Positions 46,007 through 54,925 of a stretch of 64,000 bases of DNA are shown piece by piece (the stretch's first letter is position 1; each line of letters starts with the position of its first letter). The position numbers and the translations under genes are program-made. Where the stretch lies: contig CAVRAU010000014.1 in the NCBI GenBank assembly GCA_963719055.1, positions 62,001 through 126,000 of the forward strand, read 5' to 3'. Below the pieces are notes generated by a model. The model saw only the letters and a program-made list of their open reading frames with translations. It made no database searches and was not told where the DNA came from. The stretch is from CAXMQZ01 sp963719055. Lineage in GTDB: Bacteria; Acidobacteriota; Thermoanaerobaculia; Multivoradales; JAHEKO01.

Positions 46007-46785
46007 GCGCGGCTCTGGCGACCTATTCCCTTTGGCATCGGGAGCTGCTGCGCTTTTTTCGCCAGCCCAGTCGCTTGGCGGGTGCGTTTGCCATGCCTCT
46101 GATCTTCTGGCTCTTGATCGGCACCGGCTTGTCGAGCTCGTTTCGGCTGCCGGGAGGTCCGGCCTCGGTCAGCTACCTGGAGTATTTCTTTCCCGGTACC
46201 GTGGTTCTGCTGGTGCTGTTCGGAGCGATCTTCTCCACCTTTTCGGTGATCGACGATCGCCACGAGGGCTTCTTGCAGGGTGTCCTGGTCGCCCCGGTAG
46301 GGCGCGGTGCCATCGTGCTGGGAAAGGTCCTCGGAGGCGCCACCCTCGCCTGGTTGCAGGGTATGTTGGTGCTGATGCTGGCGCCCCTGGCGGGAGTGAC
46401 GCTGAGCCTGGAGACTGTCCTGGCGGCCGCTGGCGTTCTGGCGCTGCTGGCCGTAGCCATGACGAGCTTGGGGTTCGCCTTCGCCTGGAAGATCGACTCG
46501 ACCCAGGGGTATCACGCCATCATGAACGTGGTGCTGTTGCCCATGTGGTTTCTCTCCGGAGCCTTCTTTCCCGTCGCCGGCGCTCCGACCTGGCTCGAAT
46601 GGATCATGCGTCTGAATCCTCTGTCCTATGGCACGATGGCCTTTCGGCAGGTCCTCTACCTCGGGTCGGAGCCGACGGGCGAGAATCTGCCGTCGTTGAT
46701 GGTTTGTTTGGCCGTGCTGGTGATCTGGTGTCTGGTTTGCTTCGGAATCGACCTCTGGGTCGTGCGTCGGGGAATCAAGGTATGA
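46003..46785 (+). CDS. ABC-2 transporter permease in the oxidase-assembly operon
   Basis: A 260-residue membrane protein with six helices and the ABC-2 (DrrB/NodJ-like) signatures YLEYFFPGTVVLLVLFGAIFS, DDRHEGFLQGVLVAPVGR and MWFLSGAFFPV. It overlaps the ATPase gene and the following SCO gene by 4 bases each, so all three are translated together. Confidence 0.82.
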   Translation: MSAALATYSLWHRELLRFFRQPSRLAGAFAMPLIFWLLIGTGLSSSFRLPGGPASVSYLEYFFPGTVVLLVLFGAIFSTFSVIDDRHEGFLQGVLVAPVGRGAIVLGKVLGGATLAWLQGMLVLMLAPLAGVTLSLETVLAAAGVLALLAVAMTSLGFAFAWKIDSTQGYHAIMNVVLLPMWFLSGAFFPVAGAPTWLEWIMRLNPLSYGTMAFRQVLYLGSEPTGENLPSLMVCLAVLVIWCLVCFGIDLWVVRRGIKV

Positions 46786-47435
46786 GTGAAAAGGAAGGGG
46801 GGGCGGCCCTGTTCCGTCGCCGACTGCTCTGGGGAGTGTTGGCGGCCGTGATGCTCGCCATCGCGTTTACCGCGGTGATGGCTCCCCGCTGGGCCCGCCC
46901 GATCGTCGGCGAGCCGCCCATGATCCTGGGTCAGGCTCCCGAGTTCTCGCTGGTCAATCGCGATGGCCTCACCCTCACCAACGAGGATCTCCTGGGATCG
47001 CCCTGGGTGGCCGATTTCATCTTCACGCGCTGTGCGATCAGCTGTCCGCGGATGACCTCGCGGATGGTGCAGCTGGGCAAGCTCTGGCCAGCGGATTCGA
47101 CCACGACCCGGGTATCGTTCAGCGTGGACCCGGAGTTCGACACGCAGGAAGTGCTCCAGACCTACGCCGAATCCTGGGATATCGAGGATCCGCGGTGGTT
47201 CTTCTTGACGGGCGACAGAGAAGTCATGAAAGCCATAGTGATGGAGGGCTTCAAGCTGGCTGTAGAGATGAATCCGCCGCCCGGGACCGCCAGCCCGGAG
47301 GAGCCGATTCTGCACAGCACCCGATTTGTCCTGGTCGATAGCGAGGGAGCGATTCGCGGGTACTACGATGCCATCCAGGGAGAAGAGCTGGAGCGGTTGG
47401 CAGGGGATCTCAGAGCACTCGAGGCTGGGTCCTGA
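46782..47435 (+). CDS. SCO1/SenC-type copper chaperone 2
   Basis: A 217-residue, membrane-anchored thioredoxin-fold protein. The copper site is CAISCPRM (C-x3-C, about residues 85-89), with the third ligand His in ILHSTRFVLVD. It is probably dedicated to the second oxidase, whose structural genes lie 12 kb downstream at 59555. ATG 46782 overlaps the permease stop. Confidence 0.88.
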   Translation: MSEKEGGAALFRRRLLWGVLAAVMLAIAFTAVMAPRWARPIVGEPPMILGQAPEFSLVNRDGLTLTNEDLLGSPWVADFIFTRCAISCPRMTSRMVQLGKLWPADSTTTRVSFSVDPEFDTQEVLQTYAESWDIEDPRWFFLTGDREVMKAIVMEGFKLAVEMNPPPGTASPEEPILHSTRFVLVDSEGAIRGYYDAIQGEELERLAGDLRALEAGS

Positions 47436-47476
47436 AAGGAAGAGATTCCTTGGGCGTCGGGTCTGAAATCCAGGAG

Positions 47477-49834
47477 CTATTTCAGGTAACCAAGCGCTTT
47501 GAGCTGCTCGACGACCTCAGGGTCGATCTCCTCGACCACCTCTTCAGTTGCCAGTCCTCCCAGGAGCTGTCGATTCGAGTGCTGTTGTGAGAGAAGACCC
47601 TGCCTGAGGAGGAGGGTCCGCAGCGGTTGATCCAGGGACAGGTCCGTTGTCTCGCCTGGGTCGTCGTGAAGGTTGAAGAGCTTGGTGGAGTCGCGGAGGG
47701 GGTCATAAAGAATCCGCCATGGGCCGGACTGCAGCATGATTCCGGGTTTGGGTGCCTTGCGTCGGTCTTCGACGCCACGGGTCACAGCGTAAAGGGACTG
47801 AGCCGCAGCGGCTCCACCGAAGACACCCGATAGCAGGCTTGTTCCCTGGAATCCGTCGTCGGCGCCCACCAGACCGAGTCCATCCACCAGCGTCGGCACC
47901 AGGTCCACCAGGCCAACGGGTGTTGGGATTCGGGAAGCGAAGCCGTCCAGGTCCGCCGGCCACTTGATAACCAGGGGAACGTGGAGTAGCTCGGTATGCA
48001 GATTGCGAGTGTGCAGGAAGATCCCGTGCTCGAGGAATGCCTCGCCGTGGTCCGAGAGCAGAACGATCAGGCTGGTTCGGTAACGACCCTGGCTCTCGAG
48101 CTCGGCGAGCAGGCGCGCGACGAGCGAGTCGGCAAACGCCACATTCTCCTGATAGCGATCCTTCGAGTATTGGAGATCGGCCGCAGAGAGGCTCTCGGGG
48201 TCCTCGGAGTGGGGAAATAGACCCAGAAACTCCGCTTCGACACTCGTCGAGCCCGAATACCAGGACGTGTAGGAACCGGCAAAGGGCGCCGGTGGTCGAT
48301 AGGGCGCGTGGGGTGGGATCAGATGTACCCAGGCGAAGGTGGGTCGCTCGTCATCAAGCAGATCCTGTGCCGTCGGTAGCGCGCCGAAGGCTCCTGCATA
48401 CGTCCTGTGGACCGCCTCGAATCCGCGTTGGAAGCTCTTGTGATTCCGGTAGAGGGGATGTTGACTCCAGAGGACGGTGTGGTAGCCGTTCGCCATCATG
48501 AGCTCGGGCAGGGTGGGGACTCCGTCAGGTAAGCGGCTTCCCAGGGGCCCGACCCGCAGCGAGTCGGGATAGAGCCCTGTCAGCATGCTCGGCACCGATT
48601 GGCCCGTCCAGGGTGCGGGCGAGAGCGCCTTTTCGAAGGCCGTTCCATCGCCGGCCAGACGCTCGGTTGCAGGAGTGGGATGAGGGCCACCGAACGGCGA
48701 GAAAACGTCCGCCCGGGCAGCGTCGAGGAGGATGACGAGGACATCGGGCTTACCGAGCCGCCCCGACCTTGCAACGTCCGATCGAGGAATCGGCGGCAAG
48801 GGGATCGACGGCTCGACTGTCTGAGGCCCCGCAACTCTCAGGTCCTGCCAATGAACGACCCCGTTGCCCGGTCCGGTAGTGCCGATTCGCACGCGAACGA
48901 TCTGTCCGGACCAGGAACTCAGATCCAGATCGATCTGCCGTTCTCGACGGACCGTTTTCAGGAGGCGCTTGTTGAGAAGGGTGCGCTCCTTGCCGGCTTC
49001 GTCCAGAAGCTGGAGGTAGGCGTACGCGGGTCCAGAGTCGGGCTCCGCGATTTCGACCTCGTAGTTGCCGAGGATTCGACCGTCCTGGGGGACCTCGAGA
49101 ACCAGATCGAGATAGCTGGCCACCGGCATCTCGAGACCGTCACCCGTCCGAATCTCTTGAGGCCTGGCAGGCCAAACCGGCCGGCCTTTGCCCGAGCGAA
49201 GTCGAAGTCGGCGAAGACGAATCTGGGGACCCCTGGGATTGTCGTCGCGTCGGTTTCCGGAGCGCGGAGCCAATTCCAGGATATTCACTCCCCGTCGCAC
49301 CAGATCCGGCGGTACAGGAACCGTGTAGCTCGCCCAATCCGGTTTGGGGTGCAACCGCTCCACCCGACTGTCATTCAAGAAGACTTGAACGGGCAGCTTC
49401 TGCCTCTCCTCGGTGTTGCCGAGACTCAGCTCGAGCTCGAGCTCCTGCAGATCGCCGTCTGCAGAGAAGATCAGGAGTCGGCCGAGTTTGCCTTTGACGG
49501 CGAGCCATGCATCATTCGAGTCCGGATCGTCTCCCCGCTGCCACCCGTGATCGACCGCAGCCAGACCGAGTCCCTCCGGCACCGAGATCAGGTCGGTGGT
49601 GAGGTTGTGGGCCTGGAAGTCGATCACGTCTGCGAAGAGGATCGCGTCGTCGTCCATCGCGGATTCGGGGTGGCGTGTGCAAGCCACCGTTAGAAGGGTG
49701 GCCGCCAGGATCAGCGAGGCCGACAGGCCACGGTGAATGACCAGACAGGAACGTCTGGGATGGGTAGTCTGATTGAGCGCGAGCACGGCGAAAGTGGGGT
49801 AGGTGTCGGGCGCCGAACCGCTGGATCGTAGCAT
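47477..49834 (-). CDS. Large sulfatase/phosphatase-superfamily lipoprotein
   Basis: Up to 785 residues. A lipoprotein-like signal ends at LLTVAC. Residues up to about 330 form beta-rich regions, possibly two carbohydrate-binding-like sandwiches. An alkaline-phosphatase-superfamily sulfatase domain follows, with DVLVILLDAARADVFSPFGG, HLIPPHAPY and SDHGEAF supplying metal ligands. At the nucleophile position the text is WTGQSVPSMLTG, without the formylglycine motif C/S-x-P-x-R, so classical sulfatase chemistry is doubtful. Start is uncertain: ATG 49834 or GTG 49786, which would give a shorter signal; an upstream ATG at 49873 overlaps the divergent gene. It ends convergent with SCO 2. Confidence 0.72.
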   Translation of the reverse strand: MLRSSGSAPDTYPTFAVLALNQTTHPRRSCLVIHRGLSASLILAATLLTVACTRHPESAMDDDAILFADVIDFQAHNLTTDLISVPEGLGLAAVDHGWQRGDDPDSNDAWLAVKGKLGRLLIFSADGDLQELELELSLGNTEERQKLPVQVFLNDSRVERLHPKPDWASYTVPVPPDLVRRGVNILELAPRSGNRRDDNPRGPQIRLRRLRLRSGKGRPVWPARPQEIRTGDGLEMPVASYLDLVLEVPQDGRILGNYEVEIAEPDSGPAYAYLQLLDEAGKERTLLNKRLLKTVRRERQIDLDLSSWSGQIVRVRIGTTGPGNGVVHWQDLRVAGPQTVEPSIPLPPIPRSDVARSGRLGKPDVLVILLDAARADVFSPFGGPHPTPATERLAGDGTAFEKALSPAPWTGQSVPSMLTGLYPDSLRVGPLGSRLPDGVPTLPELMMANGYHTVLWSQHPLYRNHKSFQRGFEAVHRTYAGAFGALPTAQDLLDDERPTFAWVHLIPPHAPYRPPAPFAGSYTSWYSGSTSVEAEFLGLFPHSEDPESLSAADLQYSKDRYQENVAFADSLVARLLAELESQGRYRTSLIVLLSDHGEAFLEHGIFLHTRNLHTELLHVPLVIKWPADLDGFASRIPTPVGLVDLVPTLVDGLGLVGADDGFQGTSLLSGVFGGAAAAQSLYAVTRGVEDRRKAPKPGIMLQSGPWRILYDPLRDSTKLFNLHDDPGETTDLSLDQPLRTLLLRQGLLSQQHSNRQLLGGLATEEVVEEIDPEVVEQLKALGYLK

Positions 49835-49871
49835 GGGGACAGGATGGTAGCCTGACTCCCCGGAGGACTTC

Positions 49872-51047
49872 ATGCCCGACTATGCCAAGCGGTTCAAGAC
49901 CGTGGATACCAACGCCGTGCACGCCGGGGCGCCGGAGCCCAGCATTGAAGGGGCGGTGATCGCCCCGGTTTTCCAATCGGCCAACTACCTGATGGCCGAA
50001 GAGGACTCCTATGACGCGGTGCGCTACATTCGACTGAGCAATTCGCCCAACCATCTCCTGCTACAGGCCCGACTGGCGGTTCTCGAAGGTGGGGATGCGG
50101 CGCTTGTCACAGGCAGCGGAATGGCAGCCATCTCCGCGGCAATCCTGGCTTTTGTCAGCCAGGGAGAGCATTTGCTGGCCCAGCGCACCCTTTACGGGGG
50201 AACTCAGAGCTTTCTCGACGAGGACGCGCCCCGATTCGGTATCGACACGAGTGTGATCGACATCGCGGATCCTCGCGGAGCCGACGCTTGGCGGCAGCAG
50301 CTGCGACCCGACACCAAGCTGGTCTATGTGGAGTCGATCTCCAATCCTCTGATGGAAGTGGGCGATCTGGAGGCGGTGGTGGCCTTTGCGCGGCAGCATG
50401 ATCTGGTGACGATCATCGACAACACCTTCGCCACCCCGGTGAACTTCCGCCCGCTGGAGATCGGTATCGACCTGGTGGTTCACAGCGCCACCAAGTACCT
50501 GAACGGACACAGCGACATCGTGGCGGGAGCCGTGATCGGTTCCCAGGAGAAGGTGGGACAGGTTCGCCATCTCCTTCTCCATCTGGGAGGTGCTCTCGAC
50601 CCTCATGCCTGTTTTCTCCTGGAGCGGGGATTGAAGACCCTGCCCCTGCGAGTGCGCCGCCAGGGTGCTACGGCCCAGCGACTGGCCGAGATGTTGAGCC
50701 GTCGGCCGGAAGTGCGGAAGGTCAACTATCCGGGTCTGGAGTCGGATCCTGGGCATAGCTACGCCGGCCGGTTGTTCTCGGGGTTTGGCGGCATGCTCTC
50801 GTTCTATCTCGAGGAGGCTGCACGCGCCGAGAGCTTTCTCACTCGGGTTCAGATTCCACTGCACGCACCGAGCCTCGGCGGTGTCGAGACGCTGGTTGTA
50901 CAGCCTTCCCGCAGCACCCACCTGGGCCAGACAGAGGAGGACAGAGAGCGTCTGGGGATCACCGATGAGCTGGTGCGGATCTCGGTGGGAATCGAGGATC
51001 CTGATGAGCTCGAAGCGGACTTCGTGCAGGCGTTGGAGGGTGGATGA
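49872..51047 (+). CDS. Cystathionine gamma-synthase/lyase-family PLP enzyme
   Basis: A 391-residue trans-sulfuration enzyme. PLP contacts are in GSGMAAISAAI (phosphate loop), DNTFATP (Asp to pyridine N) and SATKYLNGHSD with the Schiff-base Lys (about residue 205). C-terminal PLHAPSLGGVETLVVQPS contains the conserved Arg/Ser region of substrate binding. Whether it makes cystathionine, cleaves it, or acts as O-acetylhomoserine/methionine lyase cannot be decided. GGAGGA at 49861-49866 supports ATG 49872. It overlaps the tag start by ATGA. Confidence 0.85.
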   Translation: MPDYAKRFKTVDTNAVHAGAPEPSIEGAVIAPVFQSANYLMAEEDSYDAVRYIRLSNSPNHLLLQARLAVLEGGDAALVTGSGMAAISAAILAFVSQGEHLLAQRTLYGGTQSFLDEDAPRFGIDTSVIDIADPRGADAWRQQLRPDTKLVYVESISNPLMEVGDLEAVVAFARQHDLVTIIDNTFATPVNFRPLEIGIDLVVHSATKYLNGHSDIVAGAVIGSQEKVGQVRHLLLHLGGALDPHACFLLERGLKTLPLRVRRQGATAQRLAEMLSRRPEVRKVNYPGLESDPGHSYAGRLFSGFGGMLSFYLEEAARAESFLTRVQIPLHAPSLGGVETLVVQPSRSTHLGQTEEDRERLGITDELVRISVGIEDPDELEADFVQALEGG

Positions 51048-51630
51048 CCGGTCAAGCGATGTCAATGGGCGGGAAGCGAGGGCGGCAAGAGCTCCCTGAT
51101 GATCGAGTACCACGATGAAGAGTGGGGTGTGCCGGTTCACGACGATCCGTTGCTGTTCGAGTTTCTGATCCTGGAGGGTGCTCAGGCGGGCTTGAGCTGG
51201 TCCACCGTGCTCAACAAGCGACAGAGGTACCGCGAGGTGTTCGAATGGATTCGATCCCGAGAAGGTGGCCTTGTACGATGAGGCCAAGGTGGCCCAGCTG
51301 CTGGACGACCCCGGAATCATCCGCAATCGGTTGAAGGTGCGTTCCGCCATCTCCAATGCTCAGCTCTTTCTGGAGATCCAGGCCCAGCACGGCTCCTTCG
51401 ACGAGTACATCTGGCAGTTCGTGGATGGAGAGCCCAAGATCAATCGCTGGCAATGTCTGGCGGACATCCCGGCCACGACGGTGGAATCCGATGCGATGAG
51501 CCGCACCCTGAAGAAGGTGGGGTTCCGTTTTGTGGGCTCGACGATCTGCTACGCGTTCATGCAGGCCACGGGAATGGTCAACGACCACACGGTGGATTGC
51601 TTCCGGTACCGGGAGCTGGGAGGACGATAG
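51044..51630 (+). CDS. tag: DNA-3-methyladenine glycosylase I (frame broken twice)
   Basis: About 195 residues. It excises 3-methyladenine in base-excision repair. The family start KRCQWAGSE and YHDEEWGVPVHDD (with zinc-binding Cys/His), then LEGAQAGLSW, GFDPEKVA and the C-terminal FVGSTICYAFMQATGMVNDH are all present. One extra G near 51050 separates ATG 51044 from the rest, and one extra T near 51251 (GAATGGATTC for GAAGGATTC) breaks it again. Repair gives a textbook Tag sequence. The ATG overlaps the PLP enzyme's stop. Confidence 0.85.
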
Positions 51631-52151
51631 GTGTTCTTCGGTTCTCGACTGTTGACTGCTGCGGCGGGAGCGGTGCTTCTCGTGGCCGGCCGTCGGGTGT
51701 ACTGGCTCGTCGTGGGGCTGGTGGGATTCGTCGTGGGTTTCACGCTGGCCGCGGAGTATCTCGAAGGTCCTGATTGGCTGATCCTGGTCGCTGGGCTGGG
51801 AACGGGTCTCCTGGCATCAGGGCTGGCGGTCTTCTTCCAGAAAGTCGCGATTACGGTTGCCGGCTTCCTGATCGGGGGGCTCGCCGTGCTTGTGGTGGGC
51901 AGAACAGATGAATTGGGGAGAGCCCTGGTGGGTCTGGGCCGTGGGGCTGGCGGCGGGTCTCCTGGGCGCCTATCTCACCCGCACCGTCTTCGAAGTGGCT
52001 CTGGTCGTGCTCTCCTCGGTTCTGGGCGCGACCTTCGTGCTGGAAGCGTTGCAGCGACCGACCGACCAGATCAGTCCCGTTGCTCTTGATCCTCGTGGCT
52101 GCAGGTATCGTGATCCAGATTGCCATCGGCAAGTCGAAAGGTTCGGATTAG
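51631..52151 (+). CDS. Polytopic membrane protein, DUF4203-like (frame broken twice)
   Basis: About 172 residues with five to seven short hydrophobic helices rich in Gly, Ala, Val and Leu (RRVYWLVVGLVGFVVGFTLA, then GLGTGLLASGLAVFF, GLAAGLLGAYLTRTVFEVAL and LLLILVAAGIVIQIAIGK). The pattern resembles DUF4203/TMEM198-like membrane proteins. The frame shifts near 51905 and near 52078; the repaired end is TAG 52149-52151. GTG start directly after tag suggests translational coupling. Function unknown. Confidence 0.55.
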
Positions 52152-52164
52152 TGGGTTGAAGAGA

Positions 52165-52795
52165 ATGAGTGATGCCAAGCAGATCTACGTCGATATGGAC
52201 GATGTCCTCGCCGAGACGGGTCGGACCTTCTTGAGGGTGCTGCGAGAGGAGTTCGGCAAGCAGGTCGAGTGGGATCAGATCCACGACTATGACCTGGGCG
52301 TTTCCCTGGGTCTGGATGAGAGAATCGTTGACGGAGATTCATGCACGCATCCATCGAGCCCGAGGTCCTGGCCTCCGTGGAGCCCATTCCAGGAGTCTCT
52401 GGCGGCACTGGAGCGGTGGATCGAGCAGGGATACGAGATCGAGGTGGTCACCGGACGTCCGAGCTCAACGGAAGAGATCTCACGTAACTGGTTGAAGAAT
52501 AACGAGATGCCTCATCACTCCCTGATACATGTAGACAAGTATGCGTGGGAAGAGGAGCTCTTGGGTACCTCGTCAGGAGTCCCCTTGGTTCGTCTGGCGG
52601 ACAACGGCTACTCGTCTGGCGGTGGAAGACTCGGCGGAGGTGGCCATTCACCTGACCGAGATCATCGATGCACCTGTGGTGGTACTGGACCGGCCTTGGA
52701 ATAGGCGCAAACTCGATGAGCACGCCAATACGAATGGAAGGATCGTGAGATGCGAAAGCTGGGCAGAGATCTTCGAGCGGTTCCCATCGCCCTGA
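52165..52795 (+). CDS. 5'-nucleotidase, NT5C-like HAD family (several frame breaks)
   Basis: Starts at ATG 52165 with YVDMDDVLAETG, the HAD nucleophile motif D-x-D-x-V, and continues in alternating frames: SLTEIHARIH, EPEVLASVEPIPG, ESLAALERWIEQGYEIEVVTGRPSS, then LAVEDSAEVAIHLTE and VVVLDRPWN. These match the bacterial 5'(3')-deoxyribonucleotidase type C family (motif IV ED). About four one-base insertions (near 52322, 52350, 52385 and 52600) explain the breaks; the last frame ends at 52795. It could also be a decayed copy, since breaks are denser here than elsewhere. Confidence 0.6.
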
Positions 52796-53442
52796 TCTGG
52801 GCGGTCATGGCGATGTTGGTAGGCAGCGGTGCCTGGGCCGTAGCCGTCCAACCCACCGAGGTGAGTTTCCCGACCGCGGATGACGGTGAGGTTCACGCCC
52901 TCCTCTACAGCAGTGGTGACCACGCAGTGGTCCTGGCGCATGGTGGGGTGTTCAACAAAGAAAGCTGGGCACCGCTCGCACCCCGCCTTGCCGAGGCGGG
53001 TCTGCAGGTTCTGGCCATCGACTTCCGAGGCTACGGCAACTCGAAGCCCGGTTCCTATGGCAAGAACCTCTATCTGGACATCATTGCAGCGGTTACCTAC
53101 CTGCAGGAGCGTGGGGCAACCCGGGTTTCAGTGCTCGGTGCCAGCATGGGAGGTGGCGCAGCAGAGAGGGCAGCCACATTCGCCGGACCGGGCGAGATCG
53201 ATCACCTGATCCTGCTCGCCCCGGCGGCGATTCCCAAGCCAGAGCAGATCCAAGCCAATCGCATCCTCTACATCACCACCGAAGGCGACCCTTCAGCGGA
53301 CCGGACCCGTCAGCAATACGAGAATGCCCCAGAACCGAAGAGCCTCGAGATCCTTCCCGGCGACGCCCACGCTCAGCACATCTTCAAGACGGAACAGGCG
53401 GAGGCTTTGGTGGAGTTGATTCTTGGGGCATTGGTAGATTGA
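52750..53442 (+). CDS. Alpha/beta-hydrolase (secreted)
   Basis: A 230-residue alpha/beta-hydrolase with a signal peptide (about residues 1-33). The oxyanion region is AHGGVFNKESW, the nucleophile elbow GASMGG (Ser about 137), and the catalytic His lies in DAHAQHIF near the C-terminus. It is likely a periplasmic esterase or dienelactone-hydrolase-like enzyme; the substrate is unknown. ATG 52750 overlaps the preceding nucleotidase by 46 bases; ATG 52807 is possible but would remove the signal's basic part. Confidence 0.7.
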   Translation: MRKLGRDLRAVPIALIWAVMAMLVGSGAWAVAVQPTEVSFPTADDGEVHALLYSSGDHAVVLAHGGVFNKESWAPLAPRLAEAGLQVLAIDFRGYGNSKPGSYGKNLYLDIIAAVTYLQERGATRVSVLGASMGGGAAERAATFAGPGEIDHLILLAPAAIPKPEQIQANRILYITTEGDPSADRTRQQYENAPEPKSLEILPGDAHAQHIFKTEQAEALVELILGALVD

Positions 53443-53465
53443 ACGTAGCGACACCTCCAAACACG

Positions 53466-53702
53466 ATGAATCGAGCATTCTGGATCTCAGGCTTGGTGGT
53501 CGGCGCAGTTGTCGGCCTTGTCGTCGCTTCGATTGCCACCTTTCTGGATTGGCGGACGAATCCCGGAGGCCTCTTTCACGGCGTGGAGGGTACGAACTGG
53601 GCCGTTGTCATGGAGACAGCGATCACCTGGCTCGCGCCGGTCGCGGTTGTCGCTGGTGTCATTACATGGTTGACCCTGTTTGTATGGAGTCGCTCGCGTT
53701 GA
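53466..53702 (+). CDS. Small two-helix membrane protein
   Basis: A 78-residue protein with two hydrophobic segments (about residues 4-24 and 47-70) separated by a short loop containing DWRTNPGGLFHG. It ends in SRSR, placing the C-terminus in the cytoplasm. No family recognised. An in-frame TTG at 53439 would add 9 residues; ATG 53466 is preferred. It follows the hydrolase by 23 bases. Confidence 0.5.
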   Translation: MNRAFWISGLVVGAVVGLVVASIATFLDWRTNPGGLFHGVEGTNWAVVMETAITWLAPVAVVAGVITWLTLFVWSRSR

Positions 53703-53733
53703 CGGATTGCGGGTAGACTCACCGGAGGACCCT

Positions 53734-54041
53734 ATGAGCACGAATGGAGCAGCGGGAGGGGGGCGGCAGCTGCGGCAGCTGCCGCAGCTGCCGCGGCGAT
53801 AGCCAACGCCACCAAGGCGTCGGGGGTGATCGTGCGAGTGCCCCCCGAGGGGCTTCGCAGCATTCTCGAGCGATCGGAAAAGCCGCTCGTGGTCTACGCC
53901 GAAGGAGGCTTTCTGGGTGTCAACTACCAGTACCTGACCAGCTACAAGGGACTGGCGTTCTTCACCAAATCCCGCCAGCCGGTGCAGCTGCCGGCGGACA
54001 TCGAGTTGGTGCGGGCCGAGAAGATCTGGATTCCTGGATAG
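53734..54041 (+). CDS. Poly-alanine protein of unknown function (one frame break)
   Basis: About 102 residues. ATG 53734 encodes STNGAAGGG, then after a frame change in the G-run at 53758-53763 a run of eleven alanines and IANATKASGVIVRVPPEG. The conserved-looking body continues with EKPLVVYAEGG, NYQYLTSYKGLAFFTKS and VRAEKIWIPG. The Ala run is encoded by a 32-base perfect palindrome. I recall similar proteins in environmental genomes, always with the Ala run and the Y-L-T-S-Y-K-G motif, but no known function. One lost or two extra G restores the frame. Confidence 0.55.
53763..53794. repeat. Perfect 32-base palindrome within the alanine run
   Basis: The two 16-base halves are exact reverse complements, composed of GCAGCT and GCGGCA units. 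It encodes part of a poly-Ala stretch and could fold into a strong hairpin in DNA or mRNA. Confidence 0.8.
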
Positions 54042-54050
54042 GGTCTTCGT

Positions 54051-54270
54051 TTGACTCTCGCCGAGTACGTTCGACGACGCAACGGAGCCCCTCTGGGCGC
54101 CGCCAAGGTCACACCGCTCGAATTCACCCACTATCCAATCTCGCACAGTCTGTTTGCGGTGATTGTCTCTGGAGCTTCCCGGTCATGGCGATTGGCCTCG
54201 AACTACTCATCTTTGCAGGTGGCCTGGGCCTATTGGGTCGATCGACATCGACAGTTGAGAGGGGTGTAAG
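54051..54270 (+). pseudogene. Mosaic remnant: acyltransferase-like N-terminus joined to metal-dependent-hydrolase pieces
   Basis: From TTG 54051 the text LTLAEYVRRRNGAPLGA resembles the N-terminus of a small acyltransferase-like family. It is followed directly by KVTPLEFTHYPISHSLFAVIV, which looks like the interior of YdjM-like membrane hydrolases, and after a one-base shift by AIGLELLIFAGGLGLL, which resembles their C-terminal helix. About 70 expected residues are missing between the last two. This is a collapsed or deleted arrangement rather than an intact gene; an assembly artefact is also possible. Confidence 0.4.
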
Positions 54271-54271
54271 C

Positions 54272-54475
54272 ATGCGCGAGTCGTGGCTTCTTTGGGGCCT
54301 GCTGTTTGGTTCGATCGGGCTTGGTTTCTTCGTCTATGGCAAGAAGCAGAAGGCGGCTGTCCCCCTGGTCTGCGGGTTGGTCCTCATGGTTTTCCCGTAT
54401 TTCGTATCTAACGTCATTCTTCTGGTCACCATCGGGATCACCCTCATAGCTGTTCCGTACTTCGTCAGAGCGTGA
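54272..54475 (+). CDS. Small hydrophobic two-helix protein
   Basis: A 67-residue membrane protein (helices about residues 5-21 and 26-63) with GKKQKAAVPLVCGLVLMVFPYF at its centre in pieces. Proteins of this size and pattern are often labelled amino-acid transport protein without evidence. ATG 54272 follows GAGAGGGG. Function unknown. Confidence 0.55.
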   Translation: MRESWLLWGLLFGSIGLGFFVYGKKQKAAVPLVCGLVLMVFPYFVSNVILLVTIGITLIAVPYFVRA

Positions 54476-54506
54476 GCCAGGTACGGCCAAGACTCAAGGA
54501 GAGACC

Positions 54507-54863
54507 ATGTATACAGTAGCCAACATCGTTGTGATTCTCGTTGCTCTGCTGCACATCTACTTCCTCATTCTCGAGATGTTCCTTTGGGACAAGCCGACGG
54601 GTCTGCGAGTCTTCGGCCACACCCGGGAGGTGGCGGCGGCTTCGAAGGTCTTGGCTGCCAACCAGGGTCTCTACAATGGATTCTTGGCCGCCGGTCTTCT
54701 CTGGGGTCTGAGTCTTGGCCAGAGCGGTACCAGGATCACGATCTTCTTTCTGGTGTGTGTCTTGGTCGCGGGTTTATTTGGTGCGGCTACCGCCAGCCGA
54801 AAGATCCTCTTCGTGCAAGCGATTCCGGCGGCGATCGGATTGGTCCTGGTCCTGTGGTCTTGA
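54507..54863 (+). CDS. DUF1304 membrane protein
   Basis: A 118-residue, four-helix protein. VALLHIYFLILEMFLW at the N-terminus, NQGLYNGFLAAGLLW and the C-terminal small-residue helices are the DUF1304 pattern, with conserved H, E, N-Q-G and Y. CAAGGAGAGACC just before ATG 54507 is a good ribosome site. Function of the family is unknown. Confidence 0.8.
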   Translation: MYTVANIVVILVALLHIYFLILEMFLWDKPTGLRVFGHTREVAAASKVLAANQGLYNGFLAAGLLWGLSLGQSGTRITIFFLVCVLVAGLFGAATASRKILFVQAIPAAIGLVLVLWS

Positions 54864-54925
54864 GCCTTGGGCCGCCAGGGATCGAGGCGCATCGAGTCCA
54901 GCCAGAGGCGGTGCGTCTGAAGTCG

